Made by a program: the position numbers and the translations under genes. A DNA stretch of 64,000 nucleotides, from NCBI RefSeq assembly GCF_028279465.1, contig NZ_JANQNS010000014.1, forward strand, positions 62,001 to 126,000, read 5' to 3'. The notes below the pieces were generated by a model. The model was not told where the DNA came from. It worked only from the letters and a program-made list of their open reading frames with translations, and made no database searches. The first letter of the stretch is position 1. Every line of letters begins with the position of its first letter. The DNA is from Parasphingopyxis sp. GTDB lineage: Bacteria > Pseudomonadota > Alphaproteobacteria > Sphingomonadales > Sphingomonadaceae. Shown here piece after piece: positions 1 through 6,847 of the stretch.

Positions 1-24
1 GACCATTTATTATAATGTGTTTGG

Positions 25-56
25 GCCGCGTTTAGAAAACGCGGCTTTGTTTTTTG
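25..56 (+). terminator. Rho-independent terminator
   Basis: GCCGCGTTT (25-33) pairs perfectly with AAACGCGGC (37-45) across a 3-base loop and is followed by CTTTGTTTTTT. It would end a plus-strand transcript entering from left of the window. The remaining bases up to the stop codon of the reverse gene at 140 show nothing recognisable. Confidence 0.75.
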
Positions 57-139
57 GCGTGAAGCGTTCCATTGGCGTGACGAGTCGTTGGAATCGTCAT
101 TTATCCTGAGCGCCGAACCGGCTTATTGCTTCCCGTAGG

Positions 140-1066
140 TTACACTAATGATCGGCGTTTCCCGTCGCCCGTAACCCAAATATCTGCCAGCGGCCCATTC
201 GCCTCAAGCTCGGCTGTTGTCGTGTACCAGAACACGCCCTTAGGCGCGTCCGATACGACCCGGTCGCAAACCTCCCGCATTTTTGCGACCCGACCGCCCG
301 CGCCGTTGACCACAAACAGCACCCGGAAATATCTGAAGCCATACAGTTCAGAGTGTAGCTTGCGCTTAAAGGCGTCGGCATAGCAGCGGTGCTTTTGAGC
401 TATAGACGAGGCCAGACGATTAGCCTTGATGAAGTCCTCGCTACTGTTATCCCATTCAAGAAAGCACAGGCTTTGTTGCCGCCGACCGGATACGGTGCGG
501 CCAATAACAAAGGTGTAGTCAGGGTCGGTCGCCCGATCGATCACGCGGCCTTGCTGCTTAACCCTTGTTGGCAACCGATACGGCTTGAGTTCAGCCGGCC
601 AATCGCGCGACGCCAGCAATTCGTCTTGGTGCGTTAGATCGAGTTCGGCGCGCTCACTAATCGCCCGCTCAAAGTGGAGTACCGTATCGACGACGCCGAT
701 CTGGTGCACCAAGCGCTCAGCACTCTTGAGGTTATTAGCGGTGCGCCACCCCTTCCCTTTGGGAAACTCTGCACCGTCATGCTCAGCCAACCACTTCGCC
801 CCGCGCTGACCCAGCGCATGGACGGTATGTCGTTTCTTGGCGTAGCCGAAGGCCGCCCGCTGTATAGCGGGCCGGTCAAGATAGTCGTGTGCCATAAGTT
901 GGCGCAGCCGTTTATTGATCTTGTCACGGCTCTTAGAACCGCACAGCAATTGTGCCTGGTCGGTAGTGATGAAGCGGAAGCGGTGCACGGCTCTGATCCA
1001 GAGTTTATCACGCTCGGTTAGCCGGATGTTACCCGCGACTATCGGCTTTTGCAGTGCCCGGCTCAT
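140..1066 (-). CDS. Replication-relaxation family protein (winged-helix)
   Basis: This 308-residue protein resembles the replication-relaxation family found on plasmids and integrative conjugative elements. The N-terminal third (about residues 17-100) looks like a winged helix: RFRFITTDQAQLL, then a lysine/arginine-rich recognition segment and a basic wing with Y, K and R residues. The middle and C-terminal parts (FIKANRLASSIAQKHRCYAD, then FRVLFVVNG) suggest a small alpha/beta fold. Family members are linked to plasmid copy or replication control; DNA binding is inferred. The ATG overlaps the stop codon of an upstream remnant as ATGA, so it was once the downstream gene of an operon. It is cargo or backbone of cassette 1. 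Confidence 0.7.
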   Translation of the reverse strand: MSRALQKPIVAGNIRLTERDKLWIRAVHRFRFITTDQAQLLCGSKSRDKINKRLRQLMAHDYLDRPAIQRAAFGYAKKRHTVHALGQRGAKWLAEHDGAEFPKGKGWRTANNLKSAERLVHQIGVVDTVLHFERAISERAELDLTHQDELLASRDWPAELKPYRLPTRVKQQGRVIDRATDPDYTFVIGRTVSGRRQQSLCFLEWDNSSEDFIKANRLASSIAQKHRCYADAFKRKLHSELYGFRYFRVLFVVNGAGGRVAKMREVCDRVVSDAPKGVFWYTTTAELEANGPLADIWVTGDGKRRSLV

Positions 1067-1167
1067 GCCATGTCAGCCTCTAGGATATGGCCCAAACCGA
1101 AACAAGACCTCGCCCCTGCGTCCCGCAGAGCGCCGATTAGCTCGCGCCCGTTGGCGAGTGTTTCAGG
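1063..1167 (-). pseudogene. 3' remnant of an upstream operon gene
   Basis: Reading leftward on the minus strand, 34 open codons (ending H-I-L-E-A-D-M-A) follow an in-frame TAA at 1168-1170 and end in a TGA that overlaps the next gene's start as ATGA. No start codon with a ribosome binding site lies in the open stretch. The exact ATGA junction suggests the tail of a gene formerly coupled to the replication-relaxation gene. The DNA upstream (1168-1234) is unrelated-looking and leads into the HEPN-like gene's stop codon, so the 5' part seems deleted. The identity of the lost gene cannot be told. Confidence 0.4.
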
Positions 1168-1234
1168 TTATCTTGATAAAGTTTCGGACTACGGGTCGCT
1201 CTTCAAGACCGACTCTTGATAGAGAAACACAAAC

Positions 1235-2314
1235 CTACAGCTGTTCCACGTTGACGATATCGTCTTCGGTCAGGTGCGGCGTCTCCGTGCGATAGCCCGC
1301 GCGTTGCCGAACATCGCCCAATAGGTCGACGAGCCTCGCTACAGTTTCCCACGCATATTGAAGTGCGTCGATACTTTGGGAGACGATATTCTGATATTCT
1401 CGAATCGCAGCCTTGAACGCCCCAGCGTCGTCATAGTCGATCGACGAATCCAATATTTCCAAGATGCTACCATCATCGCCCAACAACGGATAATGCAGAG
1501 TGGGTATGTCTGGGATGTCACCAATATTTCGTTTCCGAGCTTCACAGAAGTGAAGGGCGTGACCGCGACCCACTGGGGCAACGTGAGTGATATGATTTCG
1601 GAGATCAGTTAGTTGCTTAATCCAGCCGCCATTTTGGCCTTCTGCAACGATTTCCGAAACCAACGGATCTTGGTTGTCGCGATTTCGCTTCAAAAAAGTT
1701 CCAAGCGTTCTAACTTCCTCGACTTCCCCTTGCACATCGCGCCAGACCAACTCAGCAATTAGGTCTCTCAAGGAGGCTGCGTCAGCTGCAAAAGCGTGAA
1801 TCGCAGCATCAATATTCCGAACAAAGCCGTTTTCGAAGAAGGTTCCGTTTGGGTCACCCGCTCCCAAATGCCATGCGCGCAGACACCCATTGTATTCTCC
1901 GCTGAGCTGGAAGATTCTAACTGCCAAAAGATCGACATAGGTCTTCGCTCGAGCCGCACCGTCTGCGATTTCGGGATTGCGGTCTTGAATTGCTGCGTGT
2001 CGCACATCAGCCCAAGCATGTCGTTCCAAGCGCATCGAAAACTGACCGCTCGGCGCGGCACACTGCCAATCCGGTGTATCGAGGCCTTGATAGCTGTGGT
2101 CGTTCACAAATTCGGCGCCGACGGTTTCAAGCTTTAGCGCGCGAAGCGCGGCGTATAGCTTGGCGTAGTTTGGCACAGGAAATTCGCAAAATTTGCAGTC
2201 TCTCCCGGCTTGAACGAAAACTTTGCCCTGCCGGTCATCCACTGCTCGCAGACCTCCCAAGAGGTGAACAATTCTTGGCGGCATTGCTGACTCATCCAAT
2301 TCAGTTAGTGCCAT
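1235..2314 (-). CDS. HEPN-like protein with an Rx4H motif
   Basis: I do not recognise a named family for this 359-residue protein. Residues 239-244 read R-N-H-I-T-H inside a predicted helix (LTDLRNHITHV). This matches the R-N-x3-H (Rx4-6H) active-site motif of HEPN ribonucleases found in toxins and phage-defence proteins, as in ApeA-type proteins. The N-terminal half has a CxxC (residues 40-43) and a mixed alpha/beta look; the rest is mostly helical. It is transcribed away from the PIN-domain gene at 2413, sharing a 98-bp divergent intergenic region. No strong Shine-Dalgarno precedes the ATG. RNase activity is inference from one motif plus context. Confidence 0.5.
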   Translation of the reverse strand: MALTELDESAMPPRIVHLLGGLRAVDDRQGKVFVQAGRDCKFCEFPVPNYAKLYAALRALKLETVGAEFVNDHSYQGLDTPDWQCAAPSGQFSMRLERHAWADVRHAAIQDRNPEIADGAARAKTYVDLLAVRIFQLSGEYNGCLRAWHLGAGDPNGTFFENGFVRNIDAAIHAFAADAASLRDLIAELVWRDVQGEVEEVRTLGTFLKRNRDNQDPLVSEIVAEGQNGGWIKQLTDLRNHITHVAPVGRGHALHFCEARKRNIGDIPDIPTLHYPLLGDDGSILEILDSSIDYDDAGAFKAAIREYQNIVSQSIDALQYAWETVARLVDLLGDVRQRAGYRTETPHLTEDDIVNVEQL

Positions 2315-2412
2315 TTTTGCAGTCTACTCAATGGTTCTGGCAATCGAAGTTTCATATCCTATTTGGTCTGATGACGAGACGGAAGTGAATTGGTCGGAAA
2401 CGGATTGCCAAA

Positions 2413-3936
2413 ATGCCTAGCGAAGAAACAGACCAAACCACGTTGGCTGTCATCGCCGACACCAATCTCTTTTTGGAGTGCCAACCACTGGACGAGTTGC
2501 CGTGGTCAGAGCTTGGCGTTGATCACGTTCGGATTATTGTAACTCGGGCAGCTCAGCGCGAGCTCGACAATCACAAGAAGAACCGAAATGGCCGGACATT
2601 CAAAAAGGCTCTTAAGGCAGTCCAGTTACTTCGAACTCTGGTTACTGACGATGTAGACGAGCTGGTTATTCAAAAAGAAACCCCGCGTGTAACGCTGTCT
2701 CTTGCTCCATTGTTGAAGCCGGTCGGAGAAATCGTAGACAGTCTTGATCTAGCCGTGCCCGACGACGTGATTGTTGGTTGTGTGCCGGCGTATGCGACTC
2801 AGAATCCCACAGAGTCGGTAGTCTTGCTCACACACGACAGTGGCCCAATGGCAACCGCCAAAGCACTGAACATCGAGTACAAAGCCATTCCGGATCATTG
2901 GCTTCTGCCACCGCAAAACGATCCGGTTGCGCGGGAAAACATCCGTCTTCGGGACGAACTGAAGACACTACAACGGCAAGAGCCAGATTTTTCACTCGTG
3001 GCAATCGACAAAAACGGCGAAACTATTGAAGGGCTTGAAGCATCGATTGAAGTCTACGAAGAGCTGAGTGAAACTGAAATCGAAGAGTTGATCGAACGGC
3101 TAAAGACTTTGCATCCGCGAGTCACAGATTACGGTTCGCCAGAAACAACCCCAAAACCTGAACTGCCGGTTTCCTTCGCACCCTTCAGCGTTCTCACATT
3201 TGAGCCGGCTGACCCCAAACAGGTTCGGGATTACAATGATCGGAAGTATCCAGAGTGGATCGATAAGACTCGCATCAGCCTTCGAAGGCTTCATAGTGAG
3301 CTAAATCGTCGCACTGAGCGTCCTGCAATAGGGTTTAAGGCGCAAAATCATGGCATCAGACCAGCAAAAGGTTGTCTGATTCAGTTTGATTTCAATGGTC
3401 CGATATTCGGTTGTCTTCCCAAATCTGAGGGCGATGATACCGACGAAGCAGCATCCGAGAAGCCGCTCAGGCTACCACGGCCCCCGACAGCGCCAAGCGG
3501 TCGCTGGGTATCTCAAGAGCGCGGCGCACGACAGGCGATTGACAACTTGTTGTCAGGGCTGTCGCACCAAGATGTGGCCAGGCAAATTGATCGGGCACTC
3601 TATGCCGACCAAGTCACCGATCATATTGGGCCGCTGCTGCCACACATGCCAAAACCTCATAACCCGGACGGATTTTACTGGAAAGACGTTAAGCCAATTT
3701 CTCCGCAGGACACGGTAGCGCTAACATGCGACAACTGGCGACACGGTATCGATCCTGAGTTCTTCGATTTTGTCCTGTATGCTGATGGTGACGATCCACA
3801 TGCTGAAGGAGCTGTGACCTGCGAAATACATGCAGAGAACGTCTCTTCGCCGGTCAAATTGACTGTTCCAGTAAGTCTGCATTTTGTGACAGTATCGACA
3901 TTCGATAGCGCAATCGAGCTAATTGAGCGCCGGTAG
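2413..3936 (+). CDS. PIN-domain protein, putative ribonuclease
   Basis: The first ~165 of 507 residues form a PIN domain: a beta strand into ADTN (D16, T17, N18), an acidic residue in AAQRELDNHKK (E50), VPDDVIVG (D117/D118) and a final strand LLTHDSG (D142). These are the usual metal-binding acids of PIN nucleases. A short coiled or helical linker follows (ELSETEIEELIERLK, about residues 217-231). The C-terminal ~270 residues are of unknown fold and rich in Pro and Asp, so the protein is far longer than VapC toxins (~130). No VapB-like antitoxin is adjacent. The membrane-protein gene 52 bp downstream probably shares the transcript; the HEPN-like gene is divergent. Confidence 0.7.
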   Translation: MPSEETDQTTLAVIADTNLFLECQPLDELPWSELGVDHVRIIVTRAAQRELDNHKKNRNGRTFKKALKAVQLLRTLVTDDVDELVIQKETPRVTLSLAPLLKPVGEIVDSLDLAVPDDVIVGCVPAYATQNPTESVVLLTHDSGPMATAKALNIEYKAIPDHWLLPPQNDPVARENIRLRDELKTLQRQEPDFSLVAIDKNGETIEGLEASIEVYEELSETEIEELIERLKTLHPRVTDYGSPETTPKPELPVSFAPFSVLTFEPADPKQVRDYNDRKYPEWIDKTRISLRRLHSELNRRTERPAIGFKAQNHGIRPAKGCLIQFDFNGPIFGCLPKSEGDDTDEAASEKPLRLPRPPTAPSGRWVSQERGARQAIDNLLSGLSHQDVARQIDRALYADQVTDHIGPLLPHMPKPHNPDGFYWKDVKPISPQDTVALTCDNWRHGIDPEFFDFVLYADGDDPHAEGAVTCEIHAENVSSPVKLTVPVSLHFVTVSTFDSAIELIERR

Positions 3937-3988
3937 TTAGCCCGCAACAAACCTAGTCACCGTAACGCCTCCCCAGTTTCCGCCAAGA

Positions 3989-4888
3989 TTGACAAAGGGG
4001 ACACAAACTCTGAACTATCACCAAGTGTCACAGTCACGGGATAGTAAACGAGGATCGCGCTGGCTCTCTTTTCTGTTCGGCCTTGGAGCCATCGGAGCGT
4101 TTGGGCTGGCTTGCTACTCAATTGTGCTGGATCGAACAGCGACCGCGGCAGTGGCGGCAGCGTTAAGTCTCGCGTTAATCGTTCTCGAAAAATTGCCGAT
4201 TCTCGAAAGCTTCAAAGCCTTTTCAATGGAAGCGCGCTTCAACCGCCGGATTGAGGAGTTCGATCGGTTGTTTAACGATCTCCAGTTTAGCTTCCGCGCT
4301 TCCGCAAGATTCCAGTTCGCGCATATGGCTTGGATGAACAGGCTTGGCAGTATGAGTTGGGAATCTAAGCGGGACATGATCGCCGATCTTGATGCAGTGC
4401 TCGAACGATTAGAGATCGACGCCGATCAAGCTACGGCATTGAAAGGGCCATTTCTTTCCCTTCTGGCCTTCGACCTCTTCAATGTGTTTGACTCCGTTGT
4501 CGCCTCGAGAATGCGCAAACACCAGGCTCTGGCCAACGAGGCGCTGTCCCAATATCACGCTGGAAAACCAATAGATCCCTCGGACGACGAGTATCAAAGA
4601 CTTCGAGGCGTTGCCCAAAGATACAGATTTCAAAACGTCGAATGGTCTAGCGACCCTTCGAACGACCCTCGCTTGGCCGATATGGCGACACTTACTCGTG
4701 ATCGGCTTCAAGATATGCCGCTGCCGGACGAGGAAAAAGAGAAAATTGAGGCTGTTCGTAGAGAGGTAGTGACACTTGCGAACGATTGTTGGGAACAAGG
4801 GACGATAACACCCGATGCCCAACAATATCTCGACAAATACCGTGGGCAAAAAATGGAGCGAACGACTGAACTTTTCGGCGACGAATAA
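3989..4888 (+). CDS. Two-helix membrane protein, unknown function
   Basis: This 299-residue protein has two close hydrophobic helices near the N terminus (about residues 25-45 and 49-67), then a ~230-residue soluble, mostly helical domain (cytoplasmic by the positive-inside pattern: Lys/Arg-rich before helix 1). The soluble part ends in a charged helix ending L-F-G-D-E. The start is uncertain: TTG at 3989 opens the frame, GTG at 4028 is an alternative, and neither has a good Shine-Dalgarno. It follows the PIN gene by 52 bp in the same direction. The layout resembles membrane partners in defence operons, but no family is recognised. Confidence 0.55.
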   Translation: MTKGTQTLNYHQVSQSRDSKRGSRWLSFLFGLGAIGAFGLACYSIVLDRTATAAVAAALSLALIVLEKLPILESFKAFSMEARFNRRIEEFDRLFNDLQFSFRASARFQFAHMAWMNRLGSMSWESKRDMIADLDAVLERLEIDADQATALKGPFLSLLAFDLFNVFDSVVASRMRKHQALANEALSQYHAGKPIDPSDDEYQRLRGVAQRYRFQNVEWSSDPSNDPRLADMATLTRDRLQDMPLPDEEKEKIEAVRREVVTLANDCWEQGTITPDAQQYLDKYRGQKMERTTELFGDE

Positions 4889-4913
4889 CCAATGGTGGCG
4901 CATCGAAGCCTCC

Positions 4914-5500
4914 CTTTGCCCGGCCGGGCAAAGACCGCCACGATGGCCTGCCATCGTGCACCGCCATAGGCGGTATCTGAACCCCTCACCATGATGAGGG
5001 GTTCGCGCACCGGCGATTAGCCGTGCCGCAAAACTCTCTCCAGAATTGTTGCCTGCCGCTTTGCCCCATGAGCGCTGAGCCGTCAGGCGAAGGAAATCAT
5101 GGCCCGGCAAATCGAGCGAGGCGACCAAACGGCCGCCGCCGGTGCGCCCTGCCCTAGCGCAATTCAGCTACCGTCATGGGGTGACGGAAGAACTGAATAG
5201 GCTAGGCGGACGTTTGGTCGCCTCGCGAGAGGCGGCAACAATTCTGGAAAACCTGTTTGTTTTCCGTAGGAAACCGAACAGGCTGGGGGGCGTTCCTAGG
5301 AACGACCTCTTCAAGACCCCCTACGGTAATAACCGTTGGGCTTCTATGCCGGGTAGTCTTGGACGGGTTGCATATCGTCTTCTGTGGATATTCACCGTCC
5401 AAAAATGACCGTCAACTTGCCCCTTACTTACACACTTTGTTTCACACTGTGTAAGTTGGATGATTTTAATCTCTTTATTTCAGATAGATGGAACAGGCCC
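4914..5500. other. Conserved structured non-coding right end of cassette 1
   Basis: No credible gene lies between 4889 and 5631. The block aligns by eye over its length with 8635-9227. In order it contains hairpins at 4914-4933, 4941-4956, 4961-4973 and around 4981-5001. Next is a long-range stem CCAGAATTGTTGCC (5040-5053) with GGCAACAATTCTGG (5234-5247). Nested inside is GAGGCGACCAAACG (5118-5131) with CGTTTGGTCGCCTC (5211-5224), and inside that a two-part hairpin (5162-5198) with loop TGGGG. GCCTC-GCGA-GAGGC (5220-5233) competes with the second stem. A CCTGTTTG/CGAACAGG hairpin and a GTTCCTAGGAAC palindrome follow. Several stems differ from the second copy yet still pair. Confidence 0.75.
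5426..5456. repeat. Inverted TTACACA repeat near att, possible integrase arm site
   Basis: ACTTACACA (5426-5434) and TGTGTAAGT (5448-5456) are perfect inverted repeats, with a degenerate TTCACAC copy between them. The repeat ends 44 bp before the tRNA-derived repeat, exactly the spacing seen in the second cassette. Tyrosine integrases bind short repeated arm sites beside the core; assigning that role here is inference. Confidence 0.5.
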
Positions 5501-5552
5501 TATCTGACTCTTAATCAGCGGGTCCCAGGTTCGAGCCTTGGTGCGCCCACCA
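5501..5552 (+). repeat. att site: 3' half of tRNA-Lys(CUU), copy 1
   Basis: The 52 bp hold the anticodon arm (CTGA-CTCTTAA-TCAG, anticodon CUU), variable loop, T arm and acceptor 3' strand with CCA. The bases upstream do not form a D arm or 5' acceptor, so it is not a tRNA gene. It differs from copy 2 at three positions. One is C to T in the T stem, giving a G-U pair; the others are in the acceptor strand and at the CCA edge. This is the duplicate expected when an integrase uses a tRNA 3' end as attB. Confidence 0.85.
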
Positions 5553-5631
5553 TTTTTCTTCCATATTTCATATATTTATCAAAATTGAACACACGTAGGA
5601 TAAATTGGACGTCACCGAGCGACGAAATTGA

Positions 5632-6036
5632 CTATCTTCGCACAAACCAGTCCAGAGCGGCGGGATTGACCCAGGTCATGTGTTTAAATTTTTTCTCTGA
5701 GTTTCTCGACACGGAGACTGTCTCGGTCCCGTCCGTGCAAAAGACCGCTCGATTATCAATCAAGAAGTATTTGAATTTTGACTTGTTGTTGCGGTAGTCA
5801 ACCGTGCCATCGTTTGTGACATTGTAGATAGTCAATTTGGTCGCCAGACCAACATGATCACTCTTCTCGTCGATTAATACGCGGTCACCAGTGATTGTTT
5901 GGCGTACGCCGTGAAATAGCCTCACTTTGAGGTCCGCTCCGTTCAACGCGGCGTCCCTCAAGTCGGACAATTCGCCATACGTCGAGTTTCCACTTGCGTC
6001 GTGCGCATAGATTCTTTCCCATGTCATGGCAGCCAT
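5632..6036 (-). CDS. Hypothetical 134-residue protein
   Basis: I do not recognise the family. The N terminus reads WERIYAHDASGN, then a GxLSDLRDAALNGADLKVR segment: a helix followed by a strand ending in a short N-G-A-D-x-K-V motif. The C-terminal half is strand-rich and polar, ending in WVNPAALDWFVRR. There is no signal peptide or membrane segment. It is transcribed toward the att repeat at 5501-5552, alone, and diverges from the metalloprotease pair. An AGAGAG purine run precedes ATG 6036; a second ATG at 6027 is possible. Local base composition is AT-rich, consistent with transfer. Confidence 0.55.
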   Translation of the reverse strand: MAAMTWERIYAHDASGNSTYGELSDLRDAALNGADLKVRLFHGVRQTITGDRVLIDEKSDHVGLATKLTIYNVTNDGTVDYRNNKSKFKYFLIDNRAVFCTDGTETVSVSRNSEKKFKHMTWVNPAALDWFVRR

Positions 6037-6376
6037 CTCTCTTTTTCAGTTATCGTTCGTCTTGAGTCTGCTCCGCCGTCGTCATTTTGGCTACCCCCAT
6101 TTGATCTTGTTCCGCATCTGATCTCATAATCGCGTGCCCTGATTCGCTGCGAAATCTGAGCTAAGTGATTGAGCTCCAATGTCAATCAATCGCTTAGAGA
6201 CTTCTCCCGCCACGGGCAGGACATCGAGACTGTCTGCGCGTGCGGCCAATCCGAATGTCCGCTTTCGGCCATACATCAAAGTCCGCTTTGCGCTCTACCC
6301 AGTCGTTCAATTGCGCTTCCAAGAGGGGATATCAAAGCCCGCTGGCTTATGCAGGATTGCGATCCATTTGCACTGC

Positions 6377-6406
6377 CTTGGCACATTCCGGTTAGATTGT
6401 GCCAAG
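6377..6406. promoter_or_regulatory. Inverted repeat upstream of the metalloprotease pair
   Basis: CTTGGCACA (6377-6385) and TGTGCCAAG (6398-6406) are perfect 9-bp inverted repeats separated by 12 bp, ending 42 bp before the ATG at 6449. The position fits an operator or a leader hairpin for the two-gene unit. In the rest of the 6037-6448 gap I see only a near-repeat of GTCCGCTTT (about 6259 and 6282) and no convincing gene. Confidence 0.45.
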
Positions 6407-6448
6407 AATCTTGCTATTTAGGCAGACATTGATGCTGAGGGATTTGTG

Positions 6449-6847
6449 ATGGAAGACAATTCATATGCGCTAATCGTCGAAGGTCTGGATAGGATTGACG
6501 CTCTCGAACTGGTTGAGGGCCTGGGCGAGGATCACTTCGCGGCCGAAACGCTGGGTGACGATGATCAGCGGCTAGGCGAACCTGGGACGATTGCTATCAT
6601 CGCCGCGATTGGCACCGTCGCGATGCCGCCGTTATTGGTCTGGCTGGCTAGACGCAAGAAGTGGTTCCGCTCCTCCGACGTCCAAGAAGTGACGCTGCCC
6701 GACGGAACTACATTTAGGCGGGTGGTCAAGATCTCGGTCGGCGCGGCCAAGCCGCCGAGCGCAGCCGAACTCAACGAACTCGCCGGTATGACCGGGACCT
6801 CCGCGTCGGATCTGGCTAAACTGCTGGCGCCAGCTGAGGACCAGTGA
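6449..6847 (+). CDS. Single-helix membrane protein, EACC1-like (tentative)
   Basis: This 132-residue protein has an acidic N-terminal domain (~residues 1-45) and a hydrophobic helix GTIAIIAAIGTVAMPPLLVW (about 48-67) followed by LARRKK. A small strand-rich segment then has the turn L-P-D-G-T. A helical tail ends it (AAELNELAGMTG). The order (small domain, helix, WL-basic stop, PDG hairpin) resembles effector-associated constant components of conflict systems, but that is a topology match only. ATG 6449 is chosen over GTG 6446 because GAGG at 6437-6440 is 8 bp upstream. Its stop overlaps the next start as GTGA, so the two are translationally coupled. Confidence 0.6.
   Translation: MEDNSYALIVEGLDRIDALELVEGLGEDHFAAETLGDDDQRLGEPGTIAIIAAIGTVAMPPLLVWLARRKKWFRSSDVQEVTLPDGTTFRRVVKISVGAAKPPSAAELNELAGMTGTSASDLAKLLAPAEDQ

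Larger units (their letters stand above)
1..5552. mobile_element. Cassette 1 of a tRNA-Lys-anchored island (left end outside window)
   Basis: The stretch ends at a 52-bp copy of the 3' half of tRNA-Lys(CUU) (5501-5552), the classic crossover target of tyrosine integrases. The same end recurs at 9228-9279. It carries a plasmid-type replication-relaxation gene, a truncated partner of that gene, and HEPN-like, PIN and membrane genes, all by eye AT-richer than the chromosome from 9280 on. No integrase is visible, so the enzyme and the intact tRNA gene probably lie to the left. That this is one element, and not several older ones fused, is inference. Confidence 0.65.

Noticed and set aside
4409-5128. 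A 239-codon reverse frame spanning the membrane-protein gene and the structured block
   Set aside because: It runs antisense to a better-supported gene and through hairpins, with no domain; the block's homology to 8635-9227 does not keep this frame.
5501-5552. A tRNA-Lys gene
   Set aside because: The 5' acceptor strand and D arm are absent; only the 3' half is present, as in an att duplicate. The same holds for 9228-9279.
6169-6432. Two overlapping plus-strand frames of 80-87 codons before the membrane-protein gene
   Set aside because: No ribosome binding site, odd composition, and they run through the palindrome at 6377-6406.
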